Of a stretch of DNA of 64,000 bases, positions 33,322 through 41,386 are shown in pieces. The notes beneath the pieces are model-generated. The model did no database searches, had not been told where the DNA came from, and worked only from the letters and a program-made list of their open reading frames with translations. The position numbers were made by a program, and so were the translations under genes. Position 1 is the stretch's first letter. Each line of letters begins with the position of its first letter. Source of the stretch: Sphingopyxis sp. OPL5 (lineage in GTDB: Bacteria; Pseudomonadota; Alphaproteobacteria; Sphingomonadales; Sphingomonadaceae); assembly GCF_003797775.2 (NCBI RefSeq), contig NZ_CP060725.1:3156001-3220000 (forward strand), written 5' to 3'.

Positions 33322-33879
33322 ATGTTCGGAAAATTTTTTCGGCGAAAACAGTCTGAGCAGGTGCCGGAGGTTGTCGCGGTGGATTTGACGCAGATTGGCG
33401 GCCCTCCCGAGCTTGAGTTTCTTTTCATCGATGTGGCCGCGAACGATGTTCAGCGAGCGCTTGATGGTTGGGCTTGGATCGGACTGAACAACCTTGCCGT
33501 GATTGCAGTCTCTGCTTTTGGCGACGTGTTCTTTCGTGCTGAAGACGGTTCAATCCAGTTTCTTGATATGATTGAGGGTCGCTTGTCGAAGGTGGGCGAT
33601 AATCTCGCCGACTTTACCGCCACCCTTCAAGAGACTGATCGTCGAGATGAATTGCTGTTGGCGGGGATGGTGATCGGCGCGCGCAACAAAGGCATTAATC
33701 TAACTGCTGGCGAGTGTTACGACTTCGAAATAGCGCCAATAGTCGGCGGACCGATGTCGCTCGATAAAGTGCATAAGATTTCGTTCGTGGTCAAAGTGCA
33801 TATCGCCGGGCAGCTTCACGAACAGGTGAAGGACTTACCACCGGGCACGCGTATCAGCGGTTTCAAAATCGCGGACTAG
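33322..33879 (+). CDS. Hypothetical protein, DUF1851/T6SS-immunity (Tdi1-C)-like
   Basis: This cytoplasmic protein of about 185 residues has a clear [29 protein letters not shown] segment and ends [10 protein letters not shown]. The pattern (short beta strands, a loop with D-G-x-x-x-x-L-D, a helix) resembles DUF1851/Tdi1-C-like immunity proteins; this is a weak family-level match from memory. The coding region is noticeably AT-richer than its neighbours, with codons such as ATT, GAT and AAA, pointing to a recent acquisition. No toxin gene is adjacent. The ATG at 33322 with GAGGGCG upstream is preferred over a GTG at 33265. Confidence 0.6.
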   Translation: MFGKFFRRKQSEQVPEVVAVDLTQIGGPPELEFLFIDVAANDVQRALDGWAWIGLNNLAVIAVSAFGDVFFRAEDGSIQFLDMIEGRLSKVGDNLADFTATLQETDRRDELLLAGMVIGARNKGINLTAGECYDFEIAPIVGGPMSLDKVHKISFVVKVHIAGQLHEQVKDLPPGTRISGFKIAD

Positions 33880-34111
33880 GCTATCTTTCGGCCAACCGGC
33901 TGAATGCTTGGTTTATCAGGCCCCTTCACTCCGCTGCAACGCCCCCAGCAATTCTGGCCGCTTGCCGATCAGCAACCGCGCCTCCAGTCGGGGTGACGGT
34001 TATGCGAGTTTCGCGCGCTCATTTCGGGTAATCTCCGTCGCCGAAGCTTCCTCGCGTCTTGCATTGCCGCCCCATTTGCCTGATTGGAGCCGCCGAGAAG
34101 GAGACCCGCCC
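33880..34111. other. Intergenic region with a possible gene remnant
   Basis: The 232 bp between the AT-rich orphan and adhC hold no intact gene. On the minus strand 33916-33990 reads [17 protein letters not shown] followed by a stop. It looks like the C-terminal tail of a lost protein, preceded in frame by a stop. The rest shows no clear motif. Confidence 0.25.
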
Positions 34112-35224
34112 ATGAAGACCCGCGCCGCCGTTGCGTTCGAAGCGAAGAAGCCGCTCGAAATCGTCGAACTCGACCTCGAAGGCCCGAAGGCGGGCGAGGT
34201 GCTGGTCGAGATCATGGCGACGGGCATCTGCCACACCGACGCCTATACGCTCGACGGCTTCGACAGCGAGGGCATCTTCCCGAGCGTCCTCGGTCATGAG
34301 GGCGCAGGCATCGTGCGCGAAGTCGGCGCGGGGGTGACCAGCGTCGTTCCCGGCGACCATGTCATCCCGCTCTACACCCCCGAATGCCGCCAGTGCAAAA
34401 GCTGCCTGTCGGGCAAGACCAACCTCTGCATCGCGATCCGTGCGACGCAGGGCAAGGGGCTGATGCCCGACGGCACGACGCGGTTCAGCTACAAGGGCCA
34501 GCCGATCTTCCATTATATGGGCTGCTCGACCTTCTCGAACTTCACCGTGCTGCCCGAGATCGCGGTCGCGAAAATCCGCGAGGACGCGCCGTTCCAGTCG
34601 AGCTGCTACATCGGCTGCGGCGTCACCACCGGGGTCGGTGCGGTGATCAACACCGCGAAGGTCCAGGTCGGCGACAATGTCGTCGTCTTCGGCCTCGGCG
34701 GCATCGGGCTGAACGTGATCCAAGGCGCGCGCCTCGCCGGCGCCGACAAGATCATCGGCGTCGACATCAACCCCGACCGCGAGGAATGGGGCCGCAAGTT
34801 CGGCATGACCGACTTCCTCAACACCAGGGGCATGAGCCGCGAAGACACGGTCGCCGCGATCGTCCAACTGACCGACGGCGGCGCCGACTATACCTTCGAC
34901 GCGACGGGCAACACCGAAGTGATGCGCACCGCGCTCGAAGCCTGTCACCGCGGTTGGGGCACCTCGATCATCATCGGGGTCGCCGAGGCGGGCAAGGAGA
35001 TCGCGACGCGGCCGTTTCAGCTCGTCACCGGGCGCAACTGGCGCGGCACCGCGTTCGGCGGCGCCAAGGGCCGCACCGACGTGCCAAAGATCGTCGACAT
35101 GTATATGACCGGCAAGATCGAGATCGACCCGATGATCACCCATGTCATGGGGCTGGAAGAGATCAACAAGGGCTTCGACCTGATGCACGCGGGCGAGAGC
35201 ATTCGCAGCGTCGTGGTGTTCTGA
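34112..35224 (+). CDS. adhC: S-(hydroxymethyl)glutathione dehydrogenase / class III alcohol dehydrogenase
   Basis: This 370-residue Zn-dependent medium-chain dehydrogenase has [12 protein letters not shown] and [12 protein letters not shown] with the catalytic Zn ligands. The structural-Zn cluster is [16 protein letters not shown] and the NAD motif is [19 protein letters not shown]. The class III signature also includes [17 protein letters not shown] [12 protein letters not shown]. It oxidises the spontaneous formaldehyde-glutathione adduct to S-formylglutathione, which FghA (39273-40136) then hydrolyses. A formyl-THF deformylase gene follows 7 bp later. The ATG at 34112 follows GAAGGAG. Confidence 0.93.
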   Translation: MKTRAAVAFEAKKPLEIVELDLEGPKAGEVLVEIMATGICHTDAYTLDGFDSEGIFPSVLGHEGAGIVREVGAGVTSVVPGDHVIPLYTPECRQCKSCLSGKTNLCIAIRATQGKGLMPDGTTRFSYKGQPIFHYMGCSTFSNFTVLPEIAVAKIREDAPFQSSCYIGCGVTTGVGAVINTAKVQVGDNVVVFGLGGIGLNVIQGARLAGADKIIGVDINPDREEWGRKFGMTDFLNTRGMSREDTVAAIVQLTDGGADYTFDATGNTEVMRTALEACHRGWGTSIIIGVAEAGKEIATRPFQLVTGRNWRGTAFGGAKGRTDVPKIVDMYMTGKIEIDPMITHVMGLEEINKGFDLMHAGESIRSVVVF

Positions 35225-35231
35225 TCCGGGC

Positions 35232-36092
35232 ATGACCGGACCCTATGTCCTGACCTTCAGCTGCGGCGACGCGGTCGGCATCGTCGCGGCGGTGACGGGG
35301 CTGCTCGCGGAGCGTGACGGCTTCATCCTCGACAGCCAGCAATATGCCGACCTCGACACCGGGCGCTTTTTCATGCGCGTCGCCTTTCGCGGCGCCGGGC
35401 TGCGCTTTCCCGACGGGTTTACCGAGGTGCAGGCGGCGTTCGCTCCGGTGGTCGAGCGCTTCGCGATGGATGCGCGGATCAGCGACAGCGCGGTCAAGCC
35501 GCGCTTCGTCATCGCGGTGTCGCAGGGCAGCCATTGCCTCAACGACCTGCTCCACCGCTGGTCGACCGGCAATCTGGCGATCGATATCGCCGCGGTGGTG
35601 TCGAACCACGAGCATCAGCGGCGCTTGACCGAATGGCACGGGGTGCCGTTCCATCATCTGCCGGTGAGCGACGCCAATCGCGCAAGCCAGGAAGCGGCGA
35701 TCCTGCAGGTGATGGCCGATGCGGGCGCCGAATATCTGGTGCTCGCGCGTTATATGCAGGTCCTGTCGGGCGACCTGTCGGCAAAGCTCGCGGGGCGCTG
35801 CATCAACATCCACCACAGCTTCCTGCCGGGCTTCAAGGGCGCCAAACCCTATCACCGCGCGCACGAGCGCGGGGTCAAGCTGATCGGCGCGACCGCGCAT
35901 TTCGTCACCGGCGACCTCGACGAGGGGCCGATCATCGAACAGGCGGTCGAGCGCGTCGACCATCGCGACGGGATCGACGACCTGATCCGCATCGGCCGCG
36001 ACGTTGAGGCACAGGTGCTGGCACGCGCGGTACGCTGGGTCGCCGAGCAGCGGGTGCTGATCGACGGCCGCAAGACGGTGGTATTTCGCTGA
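35232..36092 (+). CDS. purU: Formyltetrahydrofolate deformylase
   Basis: This 286-residue enzyme hydrolyses 10-formyl-THF to THF and formate. It has an N-terminal ACT domain (LTFSCGDAVGIVAAVTGLLAERDGFI, about 1-80) and a C-terminal formyl-transferase fold. The latter has RFVIAVSQGSHCLNDLLHRW, CINIHHSFLPGFKGAKPYHRA (catalytic Asn and His) and ATAHFVTGDLDEGPIIEQ with the catalytic Asp. Its position directly behind adhC joins two sources of one-carbon formate/formaldehyde metabolism; whether they share a transcript is inferred from the 7-bp gap. Confidence 0.9.
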   Translation: MTGPYVLTFSCGDAVGIVAAVTGLLAERDGFILDSQQYADLDTGRFFMRVAFRGAGLRFPDGFTEVQAAFAPVVERFAMDARISDSAVKPRFVIAVSQGSHCLNDLLHRWSTGNLAIDIAAVVSNHEHQRRLTEWHGVPFHHLPVSDANRASQEAAILQVMADAGAEYLVLARYMQVLSGDLSAKLAGRCINIHHSFLPGFKGAKPYHRAHERGVKLIGATAHFVTGDLDEGPIIEQAVERVDHRDGIDDLIRIGRDVEAQVLARAVRWVAEQRVLIDGRKTVVFR

Positions 36093-36146
36093 CAAAGCGG
36101 GCAGCATGTCCGTCTGGATTCGCAACGCATAACGGGACTTCACGCG

Positions 36147-36623
36147 ATGACCGAGAGATTGCTGGGCACCGCCCTCGCGCTGTTGCTCGCCGGGCCGGCG
36201 TTCGCCGCCGAAAAGCTCGACGCCGGCCCGGCACCCGACACCAGCTATGTGACGACCAAGCATAGCGCCGCGCGCTTCGAATCGAAGGACGGGCGCGTCG
36301 CGGTGCAGCAGGACAATATCGCCACGCTGATCTGCCCCGAGTGCGTGACGCCGGCGCAACTGCCGGGCCTGCTCTATCACGCGCGCAACCTGAGCAAAAA
36401 GCCGGTGTGCTTCATGCTCGACATGCGGATGGACGAGGTGCGCCCCGGCCAGCTGATCGAATGGGGCGCGAACAAGGCGCATTATCTGAAACCCGGCGAA
36501 TGGTATTTCAAGATCATCGGAGTCACCCACTCGATGGCGAACCGCGAGAGCGCCGATCTCGGCTGGAGCGGCGGCATCCGCGTGTGGGACCCGGTGCGCG
36601 CCGGCGGCTGTAGCACGCCGTAG
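36147..36623 (+). CDS. Hypothetical secreted protein
   Basis: This 158-residue protein has a signal peptide (MTERLLGTALALLLAGPAFAA). The mature protein has three cysteines, including CPECVTPAQLPGL, and a WSGGIRVWDPVRAGGC end. The CPEC spacing might bind a metal or form a disulfide. I do not recognise the family. It lies between purU and a VOC gene on the same strand, 54 bp after purU and 32 bp before the next, so it may belong to the same transcript. The start with signal peptide is clear. Confidence 0.65.
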   Translation: MTERLLGTALALLLAGPAFAAEKLDAGPAPDTSYVTTKHSAARFESKDGRVAVQQDNIATLICPECVTPAQLPGLLYHARNLSKKPVCFMLDMRMDEVRPGQLIEWGANKAHYLKPGEWYFKIIGVTHSMANRESADLGWSGGIRVWDPVRAGGCSTP

Positions 36624-36655
36624 CGCCCCACAAAATCAACGAAGAGGAGAGAGAC

Positions 36656-37036
36656 ATGTACAGTCACAACATGGTCGGGTCGAACGACCTTGAGGCCGCC
36701 CGGAAATTCTATGACGCGACCTTTCAGGCGATCGGCGGCAAGCCGGCGATCCAGGACGACAAGGGCCGCCTGATCTATATGCACAATGGCGGGCTGTTCC
36801 TCGTCGGGGCGCCGATCGACGGCGAAGCGGCGACGGTCGGCAACGGCTGCACCATCGGTTTCGCGATGGAAGGCCCCGAACAGGCAAAGGCGTGGCACGA
36901 TGCCGGCGTCGCCAACGGCGGCACCTCGATCGAAGACCCGCCGGGCGTTCGCGAAGGCGGCTTCGGCCAGCTCTATCTCGCTTATCTGCGCGATCCGTCG
37001 GGCAACAAGCTCTGCGCGCTGCATCGCGTCGTCTGA
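36656..37036 (+). CDS. VOC-family protein (glyoxalase-like)
   Basis: This 126-residue protein is a small VOC domain beginning HNMVGSNDLEAARKFYDATFQAIG and ending LYLAYLRDPSGNKLCALHRVV. One usual metal ligand (the Glu of the fourth strand) seems replaced, because the end reads GNKLCALHR rather than GNxIE. It is therefore probably not a classical glyoxalase I; it may bind a small ligand. A very good ribosome site (GAAGAGGAGAGAG) precedes the ATG. It could share the operon with the deacylase after it, 9 bp downstream. Confidence 0.75.
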   Translation: MYSHNMVGSNDLEAARKFYDATFQAIGGKPAIQDDKGRLIYMHNGGLFLVGAPIDGEAATVGNGCTIGFAMEGPEQAKAWHDAGVANGGTSIEDPPGVREGGFGQLYLAYLRDPSGNKLCALHRVV

Positions 37037-37045
37037 GAAGGAGTC

Positions 37046-37549
37046 ATGCGGGGCGAAGCGGGATTGCTGGCGGATCTGGATGCGCTTGCCATTCCCTTCG
37101 CCTCTTATGATCATGTCGCGGTGTTCACCGTCGCCGAGAGCGACGGGGTGAACGCCGCGATACCGGGGGCGCACACCAAGAATCTATTCCTGAAGGACAA
37201 TGGCGGGGCGTATTGGCTCGTCACCGTGCCGGGGGAGGCGCGCGTCGATCTGAAGGCGCTGCCCGACGCGATCGGCAGCAAGCGCGTCAGCTTCGGCAAA
37301 GCCGAGGATATGGGACGGCTGCTCGGCATCGCGCCGGGGTCGGTCACGCCGCTCGCGGCGATCAACGCGTCGCCGGGCAGCATAACCGTCGTGATCGACG
37401 CCGGGTTGGCGGATGCGGAGACGGTCAACGTCCATCCCCTGCGCAACACCGGCACGTTGGGGCTGTCGGGCGCCGCGATCCTGGATTTGCTGCGCCATTG
37501 GGGGCACCAGCCATTGGTTGCCGGGATTCCCATGCAAGACGGACAGTGA
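37046..37549 (+). CDS. YbaK/ProX-family prolyl-tRNA deacylase-like editing protein
   Basis: This 167-residue single-domain protein has the YbaK fold: FASYDHVAVFTVAESDGVNAAIPGAHTKNLFLKDN, then LPDAIGSKRVSFGKAEDMGRLLGIAPGSVTPLAAIN and VNVHPLRNTGTLGLSGA. It matches ProXp-ala-type proteins that hydrolyse mischarged Ala-tRNA(Pro). A Lys in the KNLFLKD segment is typical of the catalytic site. The ATG has AAGGAG just upstream. A strong bidirectional terminator follows the stop. Confidence 0.85.
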   Translation: MRGEAGLLADLDALAIPFASYDHVAVFTVAESDGVNAAIPGAHTKNLFLKDNGGAYWLVTVPGEARVDLKALPDAIGSKRVSFGKAEDMGRLLGIAPGSVTPLAAINASPGSITVVIDAGLADAETVNVHPLRNTGTLGLSGAAILDLLRHWGHQPLVAGIPMQDGQ

Positions 37550-37585
37550 AAAGCCGCCGAAGCGCTTGGGCTTCGACGGCTTTTT
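37549..37585. terminator. Bidirectional rho-independent terminator
   Basis: An 11-bp stem (GCCGCCGAAGC with GCTTCGACGGC, one mismatch) with a 6-nt loop is followed by TTTTT on the plus strand and by TTTT on the minus strand. It ends the deacylase transcript and probably also the convergent Pro-rich gene. Confidence 0.75.
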
Positions 37586-37610
37586 CATCCGGGAAGTCCC
37601 GGCGGCGTTG

Positions 37611-37853
37611 TTAAGCCTGGGGTTCGGGCGCCGGCTCTTCGCTGGGGGCCGGTTCGTCGCCCGGCGCGGGTTCGTCGGTCGGGGCCGGGGCCGGGTCGGC
37701 GGTCGGCTCTTCGCTGGGTGCGGGGGCCGGTGCCGGTGCCGGTGCCGGTGCCGGTTCTTCCTTCGGTGCCGGCGCGTCGGGTTCCTGGGCACTCGCCAGC
37801 GGCGCGATGAACAGGCTTGCCGCCGCAGCGGTCACAATCGAAATCTTACGCAT
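37611..37853 (-). CDS. Small secreted Ala/Pro/Glu-rich protein
   Basis: This 80-residue protein has a signal peptide (MRKISIVTAAAASLFIAPLASAQ). The rest is low-complexity PAP/EEP repeats, such as a run of alternating A and P near residues 35-45. Such a sequence should be extended and disordered and might span the periplasm like the linker of TonB-type or lipoprotein spacers. Five exact GCCGGT repeat units lie at 37726-37755 in the coding DNA. The start at 37853 is chosen because it gives the leader. Function unknown. Confidence 0.6.
   Translation of the reverse strand: MRKISIVTAAAASLFIAPLASAQEPDAPAPKEEPAPAPAPAPAPAPSEEPTADPAPAPTDEPAPGDEPAPSEEPAPEPQA
37726..37755. repeat. Hexanucleotide tandem repeat (GCCGGT)5
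   Basis: Five perfect copies of GCCGGT (37726-37755) encode Ala-Pro repeats in the minus-strand Pro-rich gene. Loss or gain of one unit changes two residues and keeps the frame. Confidence 0.8.
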
Positions 37854-38067
37854 AAATTCCCCTATCGTGGAATGATGGAAGGGGCCGAACGACCGGCCCG
37901 CAATGACCATGCCCGCCGTTTCCCGCAGACTGTGGCATAGGGCAAAGCCTTGGCATCATTCGAAAGTTGCTCGCTTCGCCGCAAAATGTCCGTTCGCAGG
38001 ACGAACGCACTCGAACGCGGGGCGAGCCGAGCCGTCCCGCAACGGTTCGGCCGGTGGTCCGCGGATT
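37854..38067. other. Intergenic region upstream of the Pro-rich gene
   Basis: The 214 bp contain no gene. The stretch CGTTCGCAGGACGAACG at 37990-38006 is a near-palindrome (CGTTCG...CGAACG). It may hold promoter elements for the minus-strand Pro-rich gene. No canonical -35/-10 was recognised. Confidence 0.3.
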
Positions 38068-39201
38068 TCAGCCCGCCGCCATCGCCATCCACATCGCACC
38101 GATCAGCGCGAAGGAGCGCGGGTCGCCGGTCAGCCCCACCTCCATCCTGTTCATCACGTAACTGAAGGTCGCGCGGGCATCCATGTCGATGATGATCAGC
38201 GAGCCGCCATAACCGCCCCAGAAGATCGTGTTCGGATTGGGCAGCGGCACCAGTTCGCTCGGCAGGCCGAAACCCATGCCATAGCGGATCGGGACGCCGA
38301 GGATCATGTCGGTGCCCGCGATCTGGAGCTCGAGCGCCTTGCGGCACCCCGCTTCGGACAGCAGACGCTTGCCCTTGGCGACGCCGCCGTTGGCAAGCAG
38401 CGCGTGGATTTCGGCGACGCTGCGCGCGTTGCCTGTACCGCCCGCCGCCGGAATTTCGGCGCCGCGCCAGGCGCGGGTGCGGGTTGCCGACACGTCGATG
38501 CCGGGATTGACGAGAGTCTTGCGATGGACGTCGCCGGTGAAATCGATCGTCATTTCGGGCGGCGGAATCAGGTCGGCGACGCGGTGATCCTCCGACGCGG
38601 GCAGGCCGATGTGGAAGTCGGCGCCAAGCGGCTCGGCGATCTCCTCGCGGAAGACGGTTCCGAGCGACTTGCCGGTGATGCGGCGAACGACTTCGCCGAC
38701 CAGATAGCCTTGGGTGATTGCATGATAGCCGGGCGCGCTGCCGGGCTGCCACCAGGGTGCCTGCGCCGCGAGCAGCGAGGTAACCTTGTCCCAGTCGTAG
38801 AAATCCTCGGTCGTGATGGGGGCTTCCCAGCCCGACAGGCCGGCACTGTGGCTCATCAGATGCGCGACGGTGACGCCGTCCTTGCCGTTGGCGGCGAATT
38901 CGGGCCAGTAGCGCGCGACCGGCGCCGCGAAATCGAGGTCGCCGCGATCGGCAAGCAGCAGAGCGGTCAGCGCGGTCATCGTCTTGGTGGTCGAATAGAC
39001 GTTGACGATCGTGTCGGCTTGCCACGGCCGCGTCTTCGCCGCGTCGGCGTGGCCGCCCCACAGATCGACCACCGTTTCGCCCTCGATCGTCGCGCAAAAG
39101 GACAGGCCGACGTCGCTTCCCGCCGCAAGGCTGGCGGCCATGGCGAGGCGGACGGCGCCAAAGCGGTCCTGACACGTTCCGTGGATGCTATTATCGAACA
39201 C
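38068..39201 (-). CDS. Serine hydrolase, beta-lactamase/EstB family
   Basis: This 377-residue protein of the class C beta-lactamase-like superfamily starts at a GTG (39201) with a good GGGAGAG site. The SxxK motif is VYSTTK near residue 70 (catalytic Ser and Lys). The YxN-equivalent Tyr is in PGYHAITQGYL, and the KTG-equivalent His/Gly stretch is near WGGYGGSLI. No signal peptide is present, so it is a cytoplasmic esterase/peptidase like EstB rather than a periplasmic lactamase. The substrate is unknown. It is divergent from fghA. Confidence 0.83.
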   Translation of the reverse strand: MFDNSIHGTCQDRFGAVRLAMAASLAAGSDVGLSFCATIEGETVVDLWGGHADAAKTRPWQADTIVNVYSTTKTMTALTALLLADRGDLDFAAPVARYWPEFAANGKDGVTVAHLMSHSAGLSGWEAPITTEDFYDWDKVTSLLAAQAPWWQPGSAPGYHAITQGYLVGEVVRRITGKSLGTVFREEIAEPLGADFHIGLPASEDHRVADLIPPPEMTIDFTGDVHRKTLVNPGIDVSATRTRAWRGAEIPAAGGTGNARSVAEIHALLANGGVAKGKRLLSEAGCRKALELQIAGTDMILGVPIRYGMGFGLPSELVPLPNPNTIFWGGYGGSLIIIDMDARATFSYVMNRMEVGLTGDPRSFALIGAMWMAMAAG

Positions 39202-39272
39202 TCGGCGCTCTCCCCCTTTTGATTTCGGGCCAGCATGAACTAGGCTCGCGAAAAGACAAGCAGGACAAAGAT

Positions 39273-40136
39273 ATGACCATCGAAACCCTCTCCTCCGTCC
39301 GCAGCCATGGCGGTACGCAGGGTGTGTACAAACATGCCAGCACCACGACGGGCACCGACATGACCTTCGCGGTCTTCATTCCCGATCATGCCGAGGGCGC
39401 GAAGCTGCCGGTGCTCTGGTATCTGTCGGGGCTGACCTGCACCCACGCCAATGTGATGGAAAAGGGCGAATATCGCGCCGCCTGCACCGAACATGGCGTG
39501 ATCTTCATCGCCCCCGATACGAGCCCGCGCGGGCCCGATTCGAACGGAAACGCCGTGCCCGACGATCCCGAGGGAGCGTGGGACTTCGGGCTCGGTGCGG
39601 GCTTCTATGTCGATGCCACCGAGGAGCCCTGGGCGCAACATTATCGGATGCGCTCGTACATCGAGGACGAACTGCCTTCGCTGGTGCTGCGCAATTTTCC
39701 GGCCGCCGACCTGACGCGGCAGGCGATCACCGGCCATTCGATGGGCGGGCATGGCGCGCTGACCATCGGGCTGCGCAATCAGGACCGGTTCCGCTCGGTC
39801 TCGGCCTTTTCGCCGATCGTCGCGCCGCTGCAATGCCCGTGGGGCGAGAAGGCGCTGTCGAACTATCTCGGCGACGCGCGCGAGGATTGGCACGCCTATG
39901 ATGCCTGTGCGCTGCTCGATCAGGGGCTGCGCGTCCCCGACCTGCTGGTGGATCAGGGCGATGCAGACAATTTTCTCGTCGAACAGCTCAAGACCGAATT
40001 GCTGGTCGATGCCTGCGAGCGCAACGGGCAAAAGGCCGAGATCCGGATGCAGCCGGGGTATGACCACAGCTATTATTTCATCTCGACCTTTCTGGCCGAG
40101 CATGTCGCCTGGCATGCGGAGCGGTTGAAGGCGTAA
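39273..40136 (+). CDS. fghA: S-formylglutathione hydrolase
   Basis: This 287-residue esterase D-family hydrolase has the nucleophile elbow AITGHSMGGHGALTIGLRN (Ser about residue 152), YLSGLTCTHANVMEKGEYRAAC and the His in PGYDHSYYFISTF, plus DQGDADNF. It converts S-formylglutathione to glutathione and formate, completing the formaldehyde oxidation begun by AdhC (34112-35224). It lies about 4 kb from adhC in the same orientation instead of adjacent, with unrelated genes between. The ATG at 39273 gives the family N-terminus. Confidence 0.92.
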   Translation: MTIETLSSVRSHGGTQGVYKHASTTTGTDMTFAVFIPDHAEGAKLPVLWYLSGLTCTHANVMEKGEYRAACTEHGVIFIAPDTSPRGPDSNGNAVPDDPEGAWDFGLGAGFYVDATEEPWAQHYRMRSYIEDELPSLVLRNFPAADLTRQAITGHSMGGHGALTIGLRNQDRFRSVSAFSPIVAPLQCPWGEKALSNYLGDAREDWHAYDACALLDQGLRVPDLLVDQGDADNFLVEQLKTELLVDACERNGQKAEIRMQPGYDHSYYFISTFLAEHVAWHAERLKA

Positions 40137-40137
40137 C

Positions 40138-40226
40138 CGTCGCCCCTGCGAAGGCGGGGGCCGCTAGCTATTTACGCTGCCGCGCTGGGCAAGGCCGCCA
40201 GCGGCCCCTGCCTTCGCGGGGGGACG
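40138..40226. repeat. Intergenic inverted repeat with CCCTGCGAAGGC arms
   Basis: The left arm CGTCGCCCCTGCGAAGGCGG and the right arm with CCTTCGCGGGGGGACG pair, and inner arms GGGGCCGCT/AGCGGCCCC pair. It fills the gap between convergent fghA and quinone oxidoreductase genes and may act as a bidirectional terminator. This is a third unrelated intergenic repeat family. Confidence 0.65.
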
Positions 40227-41204
40227 TCACGGAATCAGCACCGTCGACCCCGTCGTCCGCCCGGCCTGCAAGTCCGCATGCGCGCGCGCCGCGTCCTGCA
40301 ACCCGTAGCGCTGGCCCACGGTGATCTTCACCGCGCCGCTTTCGATCATCTCGAACACCCGCGCGGCACCCGCGGCGCGTTCGCCGGGGTGGAGGTAATA
40401 GTCGAACAGGGTCGGCCGGGTCACGAATTGCGAGCCATGCTGCGCGAGGATGCCGAGGTTGACGCCGGTCACCGGGCCGCCGGCATTGCCATAGCTGACG
40501 ATCAGTCCGCGCCGCGCGGTGGCCTTGAGCGATACCTCCCACGTCGCCATGCCGATGCCGTCGAAGGTCACCGGTACGCCCTGGCCGTCGGTCAGTTCGC
40601 GGACATGCGCCGCGACATCGTCGGATTTGTACAGCAGGACATGGTCGGCGCCCGCCTCGCGTGCCGCCTGCGCCTTGGCCTCGGTGCTGACGGTACCGAT
40701 CACCGTCGCGCCGACCGCCTTCAGCCATTGGACGAGGATCAGCCCGACCCCGCCCGCAGCGGCATGGACGAGCACCGGCCAGCCCGCCTCGACCTTGGCG
40801 CAGCGTTCGATCAGCATCTCGACGGTGCAGGCCTTGAGCAGGCCCGCTGCGGCGGTTTCGTCGTCGATGCCCGGCGGCAGCTTGAACAACGACGCAGCGG
40901 GGAGGAGGCGGGCGCTGGAATAAGCATTGCGATCGGGGCCGAAGGTCGCGACGCGGTCGCCGGGCTGGAGGCCGAGCACGCCTTCGCCGACGGCGATGAT
41001 TTCACCCGCCGATTCGACGCCGAGACCGCTGGGTAGCGCGATCGGATAGGTGCCGTCGCGGTGATAGGTGTCGAGATAGTTGAGCCCGACCGCGGTCTGG
41101 CGCAGCAGCACCTGGCCAGGCCCGGGTGCGCCGAGCGTCACCTCGCGCCAGTCGATGACTTCGGGGCCGCCCTGCGTTTCGATGAAGGCCTGGACTGCTT
41201 GCAT
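40227..41204 (-). CDS. Zinc-independent quinone oxidoreductase (QOR-like)
   Basis: This 325-residue medium-chain reductase lacks the structural Zn cysteines. It has GLNYLDTYHRDGTYP, GVESAGEIIAVGEGV, and the NADPH loop VLVHAAAGGVGLILVQWLKAVGATVIGTVS (AAGGVG, about residue 150). It probably reduces quinones by one electron with NADPH. The start at 41204 is preferred; an upstream frame includes a repeat-derived stretch. It is monocistronic and convergent with fghA. Confidence 0.87.
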   Translation of the reverse strand: MQAVQAFIETQGGPEVIDWREVTLGAPGPGQVLLRQTAVGLNYLDTYHRDGTYPIALPSGLGVESAGEIIAVGEGVLGLQPGDRVATFGPDRNAYSSARLLPAASLFKLPPGIDDETAAAGLLKACTVEMLIERCAKVEAGWPVLVHAAAGGVGLILVQWLKAVGATVIGTVSTEAKAQAAREAGADHVLLYKSDDVAAHVRELTDGQGVPVTFDGIGMATWEVSLKATARRGLIVSYGNAGGPVTGVNLGILAQHGSQFVTRPTLFDYYLHPGERAAGAARVFEMIESGAVKITVGQRYGLQDAARAHADLQAGRTTGSTVLIP

Positions 41205-41273
41205 GATCGCGCTCCTGCTGTCCCGCCCATCTGGTGGGGCGGGCTGGGGAGTGCAAGGGCAGTCGTTCATTGC

Positions 41274-41365
41274 CATCGTCATTGCGAGGAGCCGAAGGCG
41301 ACGCGGCAATCCAGAGCGGTACAGGGCCGCCCCTGGATTGCTTCGCTACGCTCGAAAGGACGATG
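41274..41365. repeat. Dispersed imperfect palindrome, copy 4 (degenerate REP-like)
   Basis: The left arm CATCGTCATTGCGAG matches copy 3 exactly; the right arm is CTCGAAAGGACGATG and has lost three bases of pairing. It lies between the quinone oxidoreductase and DEAD-box genes, both on the minus strand. Confidence 0.7.
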
Positions 41366-41386
41366 TTCTAGATCATAGCCTGCCGC

